A DNA stretch of 9,789 nt from Comamonadaceae bacterium. GTDB lineage: Bacteria; Pseudomonadota; Gammaproteobacteria; Burkholderiales; Burkholderiaceae_C. Position 1 is the first letter of the stretch; the number at the start of each line of letters is the position of its first letter. Made by a program: the position numbers and the translations under genes. The notes under the pieces are model-generated. The model was not told the origin of the DNA. It saw only the letters and a program-made list of their open reading frames with translations, and searched no databases. The stretch covers positions 1 to 9,789 of the forward strand of contig CANJXV010000079.1 of NCBI GenBank assembly GCA_947478935.1. Direction: 5' to 3'. Shown in pieces: positions 1 to 7,189 of this stretch.

Positions 1-1395
<1,395 letters not shown>

Positions 1396-1400
1396 CCTCA

Positions 1401-1441
1401 GGCCGCTCTGGCGCGGCCCGTTTGGGCTGCTCAGCCCCAAA
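1401..1441 (+). other. Two stem-loops ahead of the groEL terminator
   Basis: Between the groEL stop codon and the main terminator are two further inverted repeats. The first pairs GGCCGC (1401-1406) with GCGGCC (1413-1418) around a 6-nt loop. The second pairs TTTGGGCT (1421-1428) with AGCCCCAAA (1433-1441) around GCTC, with one bulged C. The second resembles a weak terminator but lacks a clear following T-run. Together with the hairpin at 1444-1481 they give three tandem hairpins at the groEL mRNA 3' end. They may protect the transcript from 3' exonucleases or back up termination. That role is inference; the pairing is seen directly. Confidence 0.45.
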
Positions 1442-1443
1442 AC

Positions 1444-1481
1444 AAAAATCCCCGCAGGATGCGAATCCTGCGGGGATTTTT
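1444..1481. terminator. Bidirectional intrinsic terminator between groEL and ruvA
   Basis: A perfect 17-bp inverted repeat, AAAAATCCCCGCAGGAT (1444-1460) and its complement (1465-1481), surrounds a GCGA tetraloop. The core is GC-rich. A T-run follows the stem on the plus strand, and the A-run on the other side gives the same structure on the minus strand. It lies 48 bp after the groEL stop and 13 bp after the ruvA stop, so it can end both convergent transcripts. This is a textbook Rho-independent terminator. Confidence 0.95.
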
Positions 1482-1494
1482 TATGTCTGCGGGC

Positions 1495-2067
1495 CTAACG
1501 CGCCAGTGCCTTAAGCGCCAATTTAATCCCCTCGCTTACACCGACATCGGCGGGGAGAGCCTTGAGGGCCAGCGCCGCCTCTTTGTCGTTGTAGCCCAGG
1601 GCCAGCAGTGCTTGCAAAATGTCGGATTGCGCCTCATGGCCCGCGCCTGAAGGCATTCCGATGTCGGCGCCCAGTTTGCCTTTGAGCTCAAGCAACAGAC
1701 GCTCTGCAGTTTTTTTTCCAATGCCCGGCACCTTGGTCAGGCGCCCGGCCTCTTGCAGCGTGATAGCCTGGGCTAACTCGCCCACGGCCATGCCAGACAG
1801 CACCGACAGAGCGGTACGCGGCCCCACGCCGGAAATCTTCACCAATTCTCGAAACGCCGAGCGCTCGGCCTGCGAGCCGAATCCGTACAAAATTTGCGCG
1901 TCCTCACGCACCACAAAGTGCGTCAGCAGGCTCACTTTTTCGCCCGTGGCCGGCAGGTTATAAAAGGTACTCATGGGCACTTGCACCTCGTAGCCCACAC
2001 CCCCGCAATCCACCACCACTTGGGGCGGGTTTTTGTCGCTGAGAATGCCTGTGAGCTTGCCAATCAT
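1495..2067 (-). CDS. ruvA: Holliday junction branch migration protein RuvA
   Basis: RuvA binds four-way DNA junctions as a tetramer and loads the RuvB motor for branch migration in recombinational repair. The 190-aa product matches the usual length (E. coli 203). The start is fixed by the canonical MIGKLTG N-terminus at nt 2065-2067, with AAAAGG about 6 nt upstream. A longer in-frame extension lacks family similarity. Residues 1-63 form the OB-fold domain (CGGVGYEVQVP). Two helix-hairpin-helix motifs follow, GVGPRTAL at 80-87 and VPGIGKKTAERL at 113-124. A flexible linker (about 135-147) leads to the C-terminal RuvB-contacting domain. The gene stands alone, with neither ruvB nor ruvC beside it. 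Codons K118-K119 sit in an A8 tract (see separate entry). Confidence 0.97.
   Translation of the reverse strand: MIGKLTGILSDKNPPQVVVDCGGVGYEVQVPMSTFYNLPATGEKVSLLTHFVVREDAQILYGFGSQAERSAFRELVKISGVGPRTALSVLSGMAVGELAQAITLQEAGRLTKVPGIGKKTAERLLLELKGKLGADIGMPSGAGHEAQSDILQALLALGYNDKEAALALKALPADVGVSEGIKLALKALAR
1710..1717 (-). other. A8 tract / A-AAA-AAA slippery heptamer inside ruvA
   Basis: On the ruvA coding strand the second helix-hairpin-helix motif is written GGA AAA AAA ACT, giving eight consecutive A residues. In the reading frame this contains A AAA AAA, the X-XXY-YYZ arrangement typical of -1 slippage, and runs of this length also promote transcriptional slippage. A -1 shift after K119 would add seven residues (NCRASVA) and hit a TGA at nt 1688-1690. 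The result is a protein of about 126 aa without the RuvB-binding domain. The tract and the alternative reading are seen directly; use of the site is untested. Confidence 0.35.
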
Positions 2068-2154
2068 GGGGAGCCTTTTGTGTAATTGCCTATCATCGGG
2101 GCAGTGCTTCGCGGTCTCACGCGATGGCGCACCCCCTGACACGGAATTATCAGC
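2068..2154. promoter_or_regulatory. Divergent ruvA/phoH intergenic region
   Basis: These 87 bp separate the divergent start codons of ruvA and phoH, so promoters for both are expected here unless they lie inside the genes. On the plus strand TATCAT (2091-2096) matches five of six bases of a sigma-70 -10 box, but no convincing -35 lies 16-18 bp upstream. On the minus strand I see only the ruvA ribosome binding site (AAAAGG). No clear terminator or operator is visible. The exact promoter positions are unsupported. Confidence 0.3.
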
Positions 2155-3201
2155 TTGATTCTCAGACACATTTTTTCGCCCCCCAACAACACCCGCTTGG
2201 GTCATCTGTGCGGCCCTACGGACGCGCATTTGCGCAGTATCGAAACGGCGTTGGGCGTGCGCATCGCGCACCGGCACGAGCAATTCAAGGTGGACGGCCC
2301 CAAGGCCAAAGCCCAGCGCGCCATGGAGATGCTGCAAGCCTTGTATGAAATGGCCGCTAAGCCCATACCCGATGAAGTAGTGCAACTGATGCTGGCAGGT
2401 GACGGCGCGCTCGAGCCTAGCGATGGGCCGACGCTGGCCACACGCCGCGCTGACCTCAAACCACGCAGCGTGAACCAGGCGCTGTATCTGGACAATATTG
2501 CGCAATACGACATCACTATCGGTATTGGCCCGGCGGGTACTGGCAAAACCTATCTGGCGGTGGCCGCGGCCGTGGATGCCTTACACCGCAGCGCAGTGCA
2601 GCGCATTGTGCTCACGCGTCCGGCGGTGGAAGCGGGCGAGCGCTTGGGCTTTCTGCCCGGTGACCTGAACCAAAAAGTGGACCCGTATTTGCGCCCGCTA
2701 TACGACGCTTTGTATGACCTCATGGGTTTTGAGCAAGTACAAAAAGCCTTCGAGCGCCAGGCGCTGGAAATTGCGCCGCTGGCATTTATGCGTGGGCGCA
2801 CGTTGAACAATGCGTTTGTGATTTTGGACGAAGCCCAAAATACCACGCCCGAGCAAATGAAGATGTTTCTTACCCGCGTGGGCTTTGGCACGAAGGCGGT
2901 CATTACTGGCGACGTCAGCCAGATCGACCTGCCTAAAGCGCAACTCAGCGGTTTGATTGATGCCGAGCGCACTTTACGCCGAGTAGAAGGCATCGCCATC
3001 ACACGCCTGACCAGCGCCGACATCGTGCGCCATCCGTTGGTGGCGCGCATTGTGGATGCCTACGACGAAGCGCGCCGCGTAGATGAGATCGCTGCTGCGG
3101 CAGCACTTGGCCCGCAGGCACTACCCGCGTTGGTTGACGAAGCGTCGCCTTCGCGCAGCGGCATGCCCAAAACCCGCTCGCCAAAACGGCGCTTGGCTTA
3201 A
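2155..3201 (+). CDS. PhoH family ATPase (PhoH/PhoL type), TTG start
   Basis: This is a cytoplasmic P-loop ATPase of the PhoH family (E. coli YbeZ/PhoL type), which is genetically and functionally linked to YbeY in RNA metabolism; its substrate is not firmly established. The 348-aa product has an N-terminal region (residues 1-65; FSPPNNTRLGHLCGP, HRHEQFKVDG) that may be KH-like. Walker A is GPAGTGKT at 125-132. VLTRPAVEAGERLGFLPGD lies at 152-170 and Walker B ILDEAQ at 223-228. ITGDVSQIDLP at 250-260 is a sensor-like motif. The tail after residue 310 is Ala-rich and probably disordered. The start must be TTG: an in-frame TGA lies at 2137-2139, conserved residues begin immediately (ILRH), and the next ATG is codon 58. 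GGA at 2143-2145 may be a weak ribosome binding site. ybeY follows after 79 bp. Confidence 0.95.
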   Translation: MILRHIFSPPNNTRLGHLCGPTDAHLRSIETALGVRIAHRHEQFKVDGPKAKAQRAMEMLQALYEMAAKPIPDEVVQLMLAGDGALEPSDGPTLATRRADLKPRSVNQALYLDNIAQYDITIGIGPAGTGKTYLAVAAAVDALHRSAVQRIVLTRPAVEAGERLGFLPGDLNQKVDPYLRPLYDALYDLMGFEQVQKAFERQALEIAPLAFMRGRTLNNAFVILDEAQNTTPEQMKMFLTRVGFGTKAVITGDVSQIDLPKAQLSGLIDAERTLRRVEGIAITRLTSADIVRHPLVARIVDAYDEARRVDEIAAAAALGPQALPALVDEASPSRSGMPKTRSPKRRLA

Positions 3202-3280
3202 TGAAAAGCGTGAGACACGGTGTGCGAGAAGGCCTGCTAGCCCGTGCGCGGCGATTTGCTGCTGTTGCTAGGCCGAAGCT

Positions 3281-3739
3281 ATGAACACCAAGCTAGCGGC
3301 GCTCGGACTGTCCTTGCAATTTGCCCGTTTTGCTGATGCAGCGCAACATCGCCGGGCTTTGCCCCGCCATTTGGTTACGCGCTGGATTCGCCACGCGCTA
3401 GCGCGCAATGCCGAAATTACGGTGCGCATCGTGGATGCAGAAGAAGGGCAGGAACTCAACCGCAACTACCGGGGAAAAAACTACGCCACCAACGTGCTTA
3501 CCTTTGATTACGCCAAGGAACCACAAGTCCATGCCGACTTGGTGTTGTGCGCGCCGGTGATCGCTCAGGAGGCCCAAATGCAAGGCAAAACTCTGCAAGC
3601 CCATTACGCACATTTGATCGTCCACGGTACGCTGCATGCTCAGGGCTGGGACCATGAAACCTCGCGTGCCGATGCGCGGGCCATGGAGTCGCATGAGGTG
3701 GCGCTATTGGCGGGACTGGGATTTGGGAATCCGTATTAA
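3281..3739 (+). CDS. ybeY: Endoribonuclease YbeY (16S rRNA maturation factor)
   Basis: YbeY is a zinc-dependent single-strand endoribonuclease needed for 16S rRNA 3'-end processing and 70S ribosome quality control. The 152-aa product has the family signature HGTLHAQGWDH at residues 115-125. H115, H119 and H125 are the metal ligands. The conserved YRGKNYATNVLTF segment (63-75) carries the equivalent of the functional Arg59 of E. coli. Length is normal (E. coli 155). The ATG at 3281 has only a weak AGG at 3270-3272. It follows phoH by 79 bp with no terminator visible between them, so co-transcription is likely. The phoH-ybeY pair is conserved across bacteria, but the usual partners miaB, corC and lnt are not next to it here. 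The gap to phoH holds no other gene. Confidence 0.96.
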   Translation: MNTKLAALGLSLQFARFADAAQHRRALPRHLVTRWIRHALARNAEITVRIVDAEEGQELNRNYRGKNYATNVLTFDYAKEPQVHADLVLCAPVIAQEAQMQGKTLQAHYAHLIVHGTLHAQGWDHETSRADARAMESHEVALLAGLGFGNPY

Positions 3740-3775
3740 AGAATCGGTAAAAGGCCGTCGGTAGCGGATTGCCCG

Positions 3776-3799
3776 TAAAGGTCAGACGCAGACCCTTTA
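3776..3799. terminator. Candidate hairpin terminator between ybeY and dtd
   Basis: TAAAGGTC (3776-3783) pairs with GACCCTTTA (3791-3799), with one bulged C and a 7-nt loop. The hairpin also contains a direct repeat, CAGAC-G-CAGAC (3783-3793). It lies in the 130-bp space between the convergent ybeY and dtd stop codons, where termination is expected. The T-run is short (CTTT), so the structure could instead be a dispersed extragenic repeat. A second weak stem, AAGGC/GCCTT, occurs at 3830-3848. No gene is visible in this space. Confidence 0.4.
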
Positions 3800-3869
3800 G
3801 TGCCTTTGACCGGTTGATGCCTGAACGCGAAGGCCTGCCGCGCGCCTTATGGCAACTGATGGGGATGGG

Positions 3870-4328
3870 CTAGGCAGGCACCCGCATCGGTATTGTCACC
3901 GGCCCGTCATTAACCAGTTCCACTTGCATATCTGCTGCAAACACCCCGGTTGCGACCTCGCTGTGTGCCCCGCGCGCCTGTTGCACAAAATAGTCGTACA
4001 ACGTGCGCCCCAATTGCGGCGATGCGGCCTGGGTGAAGCTGGGGCGGTTGCCGCCCGAGGTGTCGGCCGCCAGGGTGAACTGGCTCACGAGCAGCAGGCC
4101 GCCGTGCTGGCCGGAGCCGTCCAGGTCTTGGACGCAGCGGTTCATCTTGCCTTGGTCGTCGCTAAAGATGCGCAATTTCAAAATTTTGGCGAGCAACTTG
4201 TCAGCCTGGGACTGGCTGTCGCCTTGCTCGGCGCAAACCAGCACCAGCAGGCCCGCGCCGATTTGCCCCACTACCGCACCGTCAATGCTGACGCTAGCGC
4301 GGCGCACCCGCTGGATTAGCGCAATCAT
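3870..4328 (-). CDS. dtd: D-aminoacyl-tRNA deacylase
   Basis: Dtd hydrolyses D-aminoacyl-tRNAs such as D-Tyr-tRNA, and also Gly-tRNA(Ala), keeping D-residues out of translation. It works as a cytoplasmic homodimer. The 152-aa product begins MIALIQRV, typical of the family. It carries both signature motifs: SQFTLAADT at 82-90, and NDGPVTIP at 140-147, which contains the Gly-cisPro pair (G142-P143) that excludes L-amino acids. Compared with E. coli (145 aa) there is a small insertion near residues 68-76 (QDLDGSGQH). The ATG at 4326-4328 lacks a strong ribosome binding site. The gene lies 71 bp downstream of tyrS on the same strand with no obvious terminator between, so the two are probably co-transcribed. 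This fits functionally, since TyrRS is a known source of D-Tyr-tRNA. Confidence 0.96.
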   Translation of the reverse strand: MIALIQRVRRASVSIDGAVVGQIGAGLLVLVCAEQGDSQSQADKLLAKILKLRIFSDDQGKMNRCVQDLDGSGQHGGLLLVSQFTLAADTSGGNRPSFTQAASPQLGRTLYDYFVQQARGAHSEVATGVFAADMQVELVNDGPVTIPMRVPA

Positions 4329-4399
4329 GGTTTGAACTCGTTAGGTTTAGTCACGCCACCATAAGCTAACTTCGCACGTCGCGGGGCACGGTTTAAGGC

Positions 4400-5641
4400 T
4401 TAAGCCAGGGTGACGCGCATAAATTTGCGCTTGCCCACTTGCAGCACATAGGTGCCCGCACCCAGCTTGAGGCCTTTGTCGCTGACCACGTTGCTATCTA
4501 TGCGCACGCCGCCGCCGTCGATCAGGCGGTTACCCTCGCCGCTGGAGGCGGCCAGGCCGGTGGCTTTGAGCAAGGCGGCAATGCCCCAAGGCGCGCCGTC
4601 AGCCAGCGCCAGCTGGCGCTCTTCGATCTGGTCGGGAATGCCGCCTTGGCTGCGGTTGATAAAGTCTTGCTCTGCGGCATCAGCCGCCGCCGCTGAGTGA
4701 AAGCGAGCGGTGATCTCTTTGGCCAGTGCCACTTTGGCGTCTTTGGGGTTGCGCCCGGCGTCGACTTCGGCTTTGAGGGCAGTGATTTGTGCCTCGCTTT
4801 GGAAGCTCAGCAGCGTGTACCAGCGCCACATCAGCACGTCCGAGATGCTAAGCACCTTGGCGAACATGGTGTTGGCGTCTTCGGAAATGCCGATGTAGTT
4901 GTTCTTGCTCTTGGACATTTTGTCCACGCCGTCTAGGCCCTCAAGCAGCGGCATGGTCAGGATGCACTGCGGCTCCTGGCCGTATTCGGCTTGCAGGTGG
5001 CGGCCTACCAGCAGGTTGAACTTTTGGTCGGTGCCACCCAGCTCCAGGTCGCTTTTCAGGGCCACGCTGTCGTAGCCCTGCATCAGCGGGTAGAGGAACT
5101 CGTGCACGCTGATGGATTGCCCACCTTTGAAGCGGTCGTGAAAGTCGTTGCGCTCCATCATGCGCGCCACGGTGTAGCGGCTGGCTAGCTGAATCATGCC
5201 GCGCGCACCCAGCGGGTCGCTCCACTCGCTGTTGTAACGGATCTCGGTTTTGGTCGGGTCCAGCACCAGCGAGGCTTGCTTGTAATACGTCTGGGCATTG
5301 GCCTCGATTTGCTCGCGGGTCAGCGGCGGGCGGGTGCTGTTGCGCCCGGACGGGTCGCCGATCATGGTGGTGAAGTCGCCAATCAGGAAGATCACCTGGT
5401 GCCCCAGATCCTGCAGCTGGCGCATTTTGTTGAGCACCACGGTGTGTCCGACGTGGATGTCCGGCGCCGTAGGGTCCAGGCCCAGTTTGATGCGCAGCGG
5501 GGTGTTGGTGGCTTCGGAGCGGACCAGCTTTTTCACCCAGTCTTCCTGGGGAATCAGCTCTTCACAGCCCCGCAAGGTGACTGCCAGCGCCCCTTGAACA
5601 CGCTCGGACACTGGGGGGGAGGGGGGTGAAGCAGGGTGCAT
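4400..5641 (-). CDS. tyrS: Tyrosyl-tRNA synthetase
   Basis: This class I synthetase charges tRNA(Tyr) with tyrosine. The 413-aa product has the N-terminal Rossmann catalytic domain with LGLDPTAPDIHVGH (residues 53-66; HIGH signature HVGH) and GDFTTMIGDPSGR at 88-100. SDLELGGTDQKFN (197-209) contacts tyrosine, and KMSKS lies at 241-245. The clear KMSKS form suggests the TyrRZ subgroup rather than the E. coli TyrS type. Residues 353-411 form an S4 RNA-binding domain. The ATG at 5639-5641 gives normal length; an open extension beyond it crosses the divergent M23 gene and lacks family similarity. The N-terminus (HPASPPSPPVSE) is Pro-rich and poorly conserved, written in two long C-runs, and a GTG at codon 11 is an alternative start. 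The stop overlaps the palindrome GGCTTAAGCC (4397-4406). dtd follows on the same strand. Confidence 0.96.
   Translation of the reverse strand: MHPASPPSPPVSERVQGALAVTLRGCEELIPQEDWVKKLVRSEATNTPLRIKLGLDPTAPDIHVGHTVVLNKMRQLQDLGHQVIFLIGDFTTMIGDPSGRNSTRPPLTREQIEANAQTYYKQASLVLDPTKTEIRYNSEWSDPLGARGMIQLASRYTVARMMERNDFHDRFKGGQSISVHEFLYPLMQGYDSVALKSDLELGGTDQKFNLLVGRHLQAEYGQEPQCILTMPLLEGLDGVDKMSKSKNNYIGISEDANTMFAKVLSISDVLMWRWYTLLSFQSEAQITALKAEVDAGRNPKDAKVALAKEITARFHSAAAADAAEQDFINRSQGGIPDQIEERQLALADGAPWGIAALLKATGLAASSGEGNRLIDGGGVRIDSNVVSDKGLKLGAGTYVLQVGKRKFMRVTLA
5613..5626. repeat. G7-A-G6 homopolymer tract at the 5' end of tyrS
   Basis: The plus strand reads seven G, one A, six G at 5613-5626. On the tyrS coding strand these are C-runs encoding PPSPP at residues 6-10. 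Three more G-runs (G5, G4, G3) follow at 5653-5670, in the intergenic region. Runs like this are prone to replication slippage, and a one-base change would put the ATG out of frame with the rest of tyrS. The base runs are seen directly; instability is inference. Confidence 0.5.
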
Positions 5642-5712
5642 AAAGAAAATGTGGGGGCCTGGGGCGAGGGCCGATATACTCCGGCCTCTATTTAAAAGGT
5701 CCGGGCGCGGGC
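5642..5712. promoter_or_regulatory. Divergent tyrS/M23 promoter region with a dyad
   Basis: These 71 bp lie between the divergent tyrS and M23 peptidase starts and should hold promoters for both. TATACT at 5675-5680 on the plus strand is a good -10 candidate (five of six) but lacks a recognisable -35. It lies in the loop of an inverted repeat, GGCCG (5669-5673) and CGGCC (5682-5686). That dyad could be an operator, or a coincidence of GC-rich sequence. TTTAAAAGG at 5691-5699 is the nearest Shine-Dalgarno-like stretch to the ATG at 5713, but is 13 nt away. No T-box leader is visible upstream of tyrS, and at 71 bp there is little room for one. Confidence 0.35.
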
Positions 5713-7170
5713 ATGAAAAGTATTTTAGCCCCCGCCCCCGTTCGCCCGGTGCGCCCGCAAAGTCGGTTTGCGCACTTGCCAGGGAGGCTGAATTTGGTTT
5801 CTGACATTCTTTTTTCTGCGCAAAGCGTGGCCCTTGAGGCGCTGCTGGCAGTGCGCCGCCATCCGGCCCGATTTCTTTCAGGCCTGGCCCTGTTGCTGAT
5901 TGGCGCAACCGGGGGCAGCTACGCGCTGGTCTCGTTGGCGCCTGAGGCCTCCGAACTGCCGGTGCGCACCGTGGTCGAAGCCGTCGGGCCTTTGTCAATC
6001 GAACCCCAGCGCGATTTGCTGGCCACACAAGCCATGCGCTTGTACCGCAGCGATGTGTCCCGCAGCACAGATACCGCCGACAACCTGCTGCGCCGCCTGG
6101 GCGTGAGCGACCCGGCTGCATCGGCTTTTTTGCGCGCCGACCGCAATGCGCAGAAAAACTTGCTCGGCCGCGCTGGCCGCATGGTGCAAGCCGAAGTTGA
6201 TGAGCGCGGACGCCTTGTGTCCCTGACGGCCCGCTGGAGCCCTGAGGATGACGGCACGTTCAACCGCCTCACAGTGCGTGCTGCTGCAGGCGCTTGGGCA
6301 TCGACGCTGGAAACCTTACCGCTGACTGCCAGCACCCGTATGGCCAGCGGCACCATCCAAACCTCTTTGTTCGCCGCCACCGACGATGCACGCATTCCCG
6401 ATGGTGTGGCGGTGCAGATGGCCGAAATCTTCTCGGGCGACATCGATTTCCACCGCGCCTTGCGCAAGGGTGACCGCTTTGTGGTGGTTTATGAAACTTT
6501 AGAAGGCGACGGCGAACCCTTACGCGCCGGCCGTGTGCTGAGCACCGAATTTGTCAATGCCGGCAAGTCCTACCAGGCCCTGTGGTTCGAATCCCTGCAA
6601 TCTGCCCAAAATGGCAAAAGCCCGCTCAAGGGTGCCTACTACAACATGCGCGGAGAGAGTTTGCGCCGCGCGTTTTTGGCTTCACCGGTGGCGTTTTCGC
6701 GCATTACCAGTGGTTTTGCCATGCGGTTTCATCCTATTTTGAAAACTTGGCGCGCCCACCTAGGCGTGGATTACGGCGCAGTGACCGGAACCCCGGTACG
6801 CACCGTGGCCGATGGCGTGGTGGACTTTGCCGGTGTGCAAGGCGGATATGGCAATGTGGTGATCGTCAAGCACGGCGGCAATACCACCACCGTGTATGCC
6901 CACCTCAGCCGTGTCAACGTGCGCAGTGGGCAGCGGGTGCAGCAAGGTGACAACCTTGGTTTGGTTGGCGCCACTGGCTGGGCCACCGGCCCGCATCTGC
7001 ATTTTGAATTCCGTGTCAACGGCGCGCACAAAGACCCGATGACGATTGCCCGCCAGGCCGAGGCCACACCGGTCACTACGGCCTTGCGCCCTGCGTTTGA
7101 CCGCGCCGCTGATCTGGCTCGCCAACAGCTGACTGCTGCGGCCCAGGTGCACGTCGGTAGCGTTCAATAA
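5713..7170 (+). CDS. Membrane-anchored M23 family (LytM-type) peptidoglycan endopeptidase
   Basis: This is a predicted zinc metallopeptidase that cleaves peptide crosslinks in periplasmic peptidoglycan, resembling MepM/Csd3. The 485-aa product has one N-terminal membrane segment (about residues 54-76, FLSGLALLLIGATGGSYALV), consistent with a signal anchor. A middle region (about 85-320) matches the pre-catalytic domains of this group. The M23 domain spans about 335-440. Zinc and catalytic residues are all present: H349 and D353 in HLGVD, H397 in YAHLS, H428 and H430 in GPHLHFEF. The start is uncertain: ATG 5713 has no well-spaced ribosome binding site, whereas TTG 5794 (458 aa) has AGGGAGG 6 nt upstream and keeps the membrane segment. 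anmK follows after 19 bp, so the two probably form a cell-wall operon. Family assignment is firm; the exact bond cleaved is not known. Confidence 0.93.
   Translation: MKSILAPAPVRPVRPQSRFAHLPGRLNLVSDILFSAQSVALEALLAVRRHPARFLSGLALLLIGATGGSYALVSLAPEASELPVRTVVEAVGPLSIEPQRDLLATQAMRLYRSDVSRSTDTADNLLRRLGVSDPAASAFLRADRNAQKNLLGRAGRMVQAEVDERGRLVSLTARWSPEDDGTFNRLTVRAAAGAWASTLETLPLTASTRMASGTIQTSLFAATDDARIPDGVAVQMAEIFSGDIDFHRALRKGDRFVVVYETLEGDGEPLRAGRVLSTEFVNAGKSYQALWFESLQSAQNGKSPLKGAYYNMRGESLRRAFLASPVAFSRITSGFAMRFHPILKTWRAHLGVDYGAVTGTPVRTVADGVVDFAGVQGGYGNVVIVKHGGNTTTVYAHLSRVNVRSGQRVQQGDNLGLVGATGWATGPHLHFEFRVNGAHKDPMTIARQAEATPVTTALRPAFDRAADLARQQLTAAAQVHVGSVQ
5781..5787 (+). promoter_or_regulatory. Strong Shine-Dalgarno favouring a TTG start for the M23 gene
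   Basis: AGGGAGG lies 6 nt before an in-frame TTG at 5794-5796. It is the best ribosome binding site near this gene and would give a 458-aa protein starting VSDILFSAQ after the initiator. The annotated ATG at 5713 has nothing comparable. Which start is used cannot be decided from sequence alone. Confidence 0.5.
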
Positions 7171-7189
7171 GGCGCCTGGCCGTAGCGCA

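Noticed and set aside
2068..2505. In-frame N-terminal extension of ruvA over the divergent region and into phoH.
   Set aside because: RuvA begins at MIGKLTG with a ribosome binding site; the extension overlaps phoH antisense and has no RuvA similarity.
5642..5712. T-box or other riboswitch leader for tyrS.
   Set aside because: Only 71 bp separate the divergent starts, no T-box sequence is visible, and T-box control is essentially a Gram-positive feature.
5642..6121. In-frame N-terminal extension of tyrS to 573 codons.
   Set aside because: The extra part is antisense to the M23 gene, is low-complexity, and would make TyrRS about 160 residues too long.
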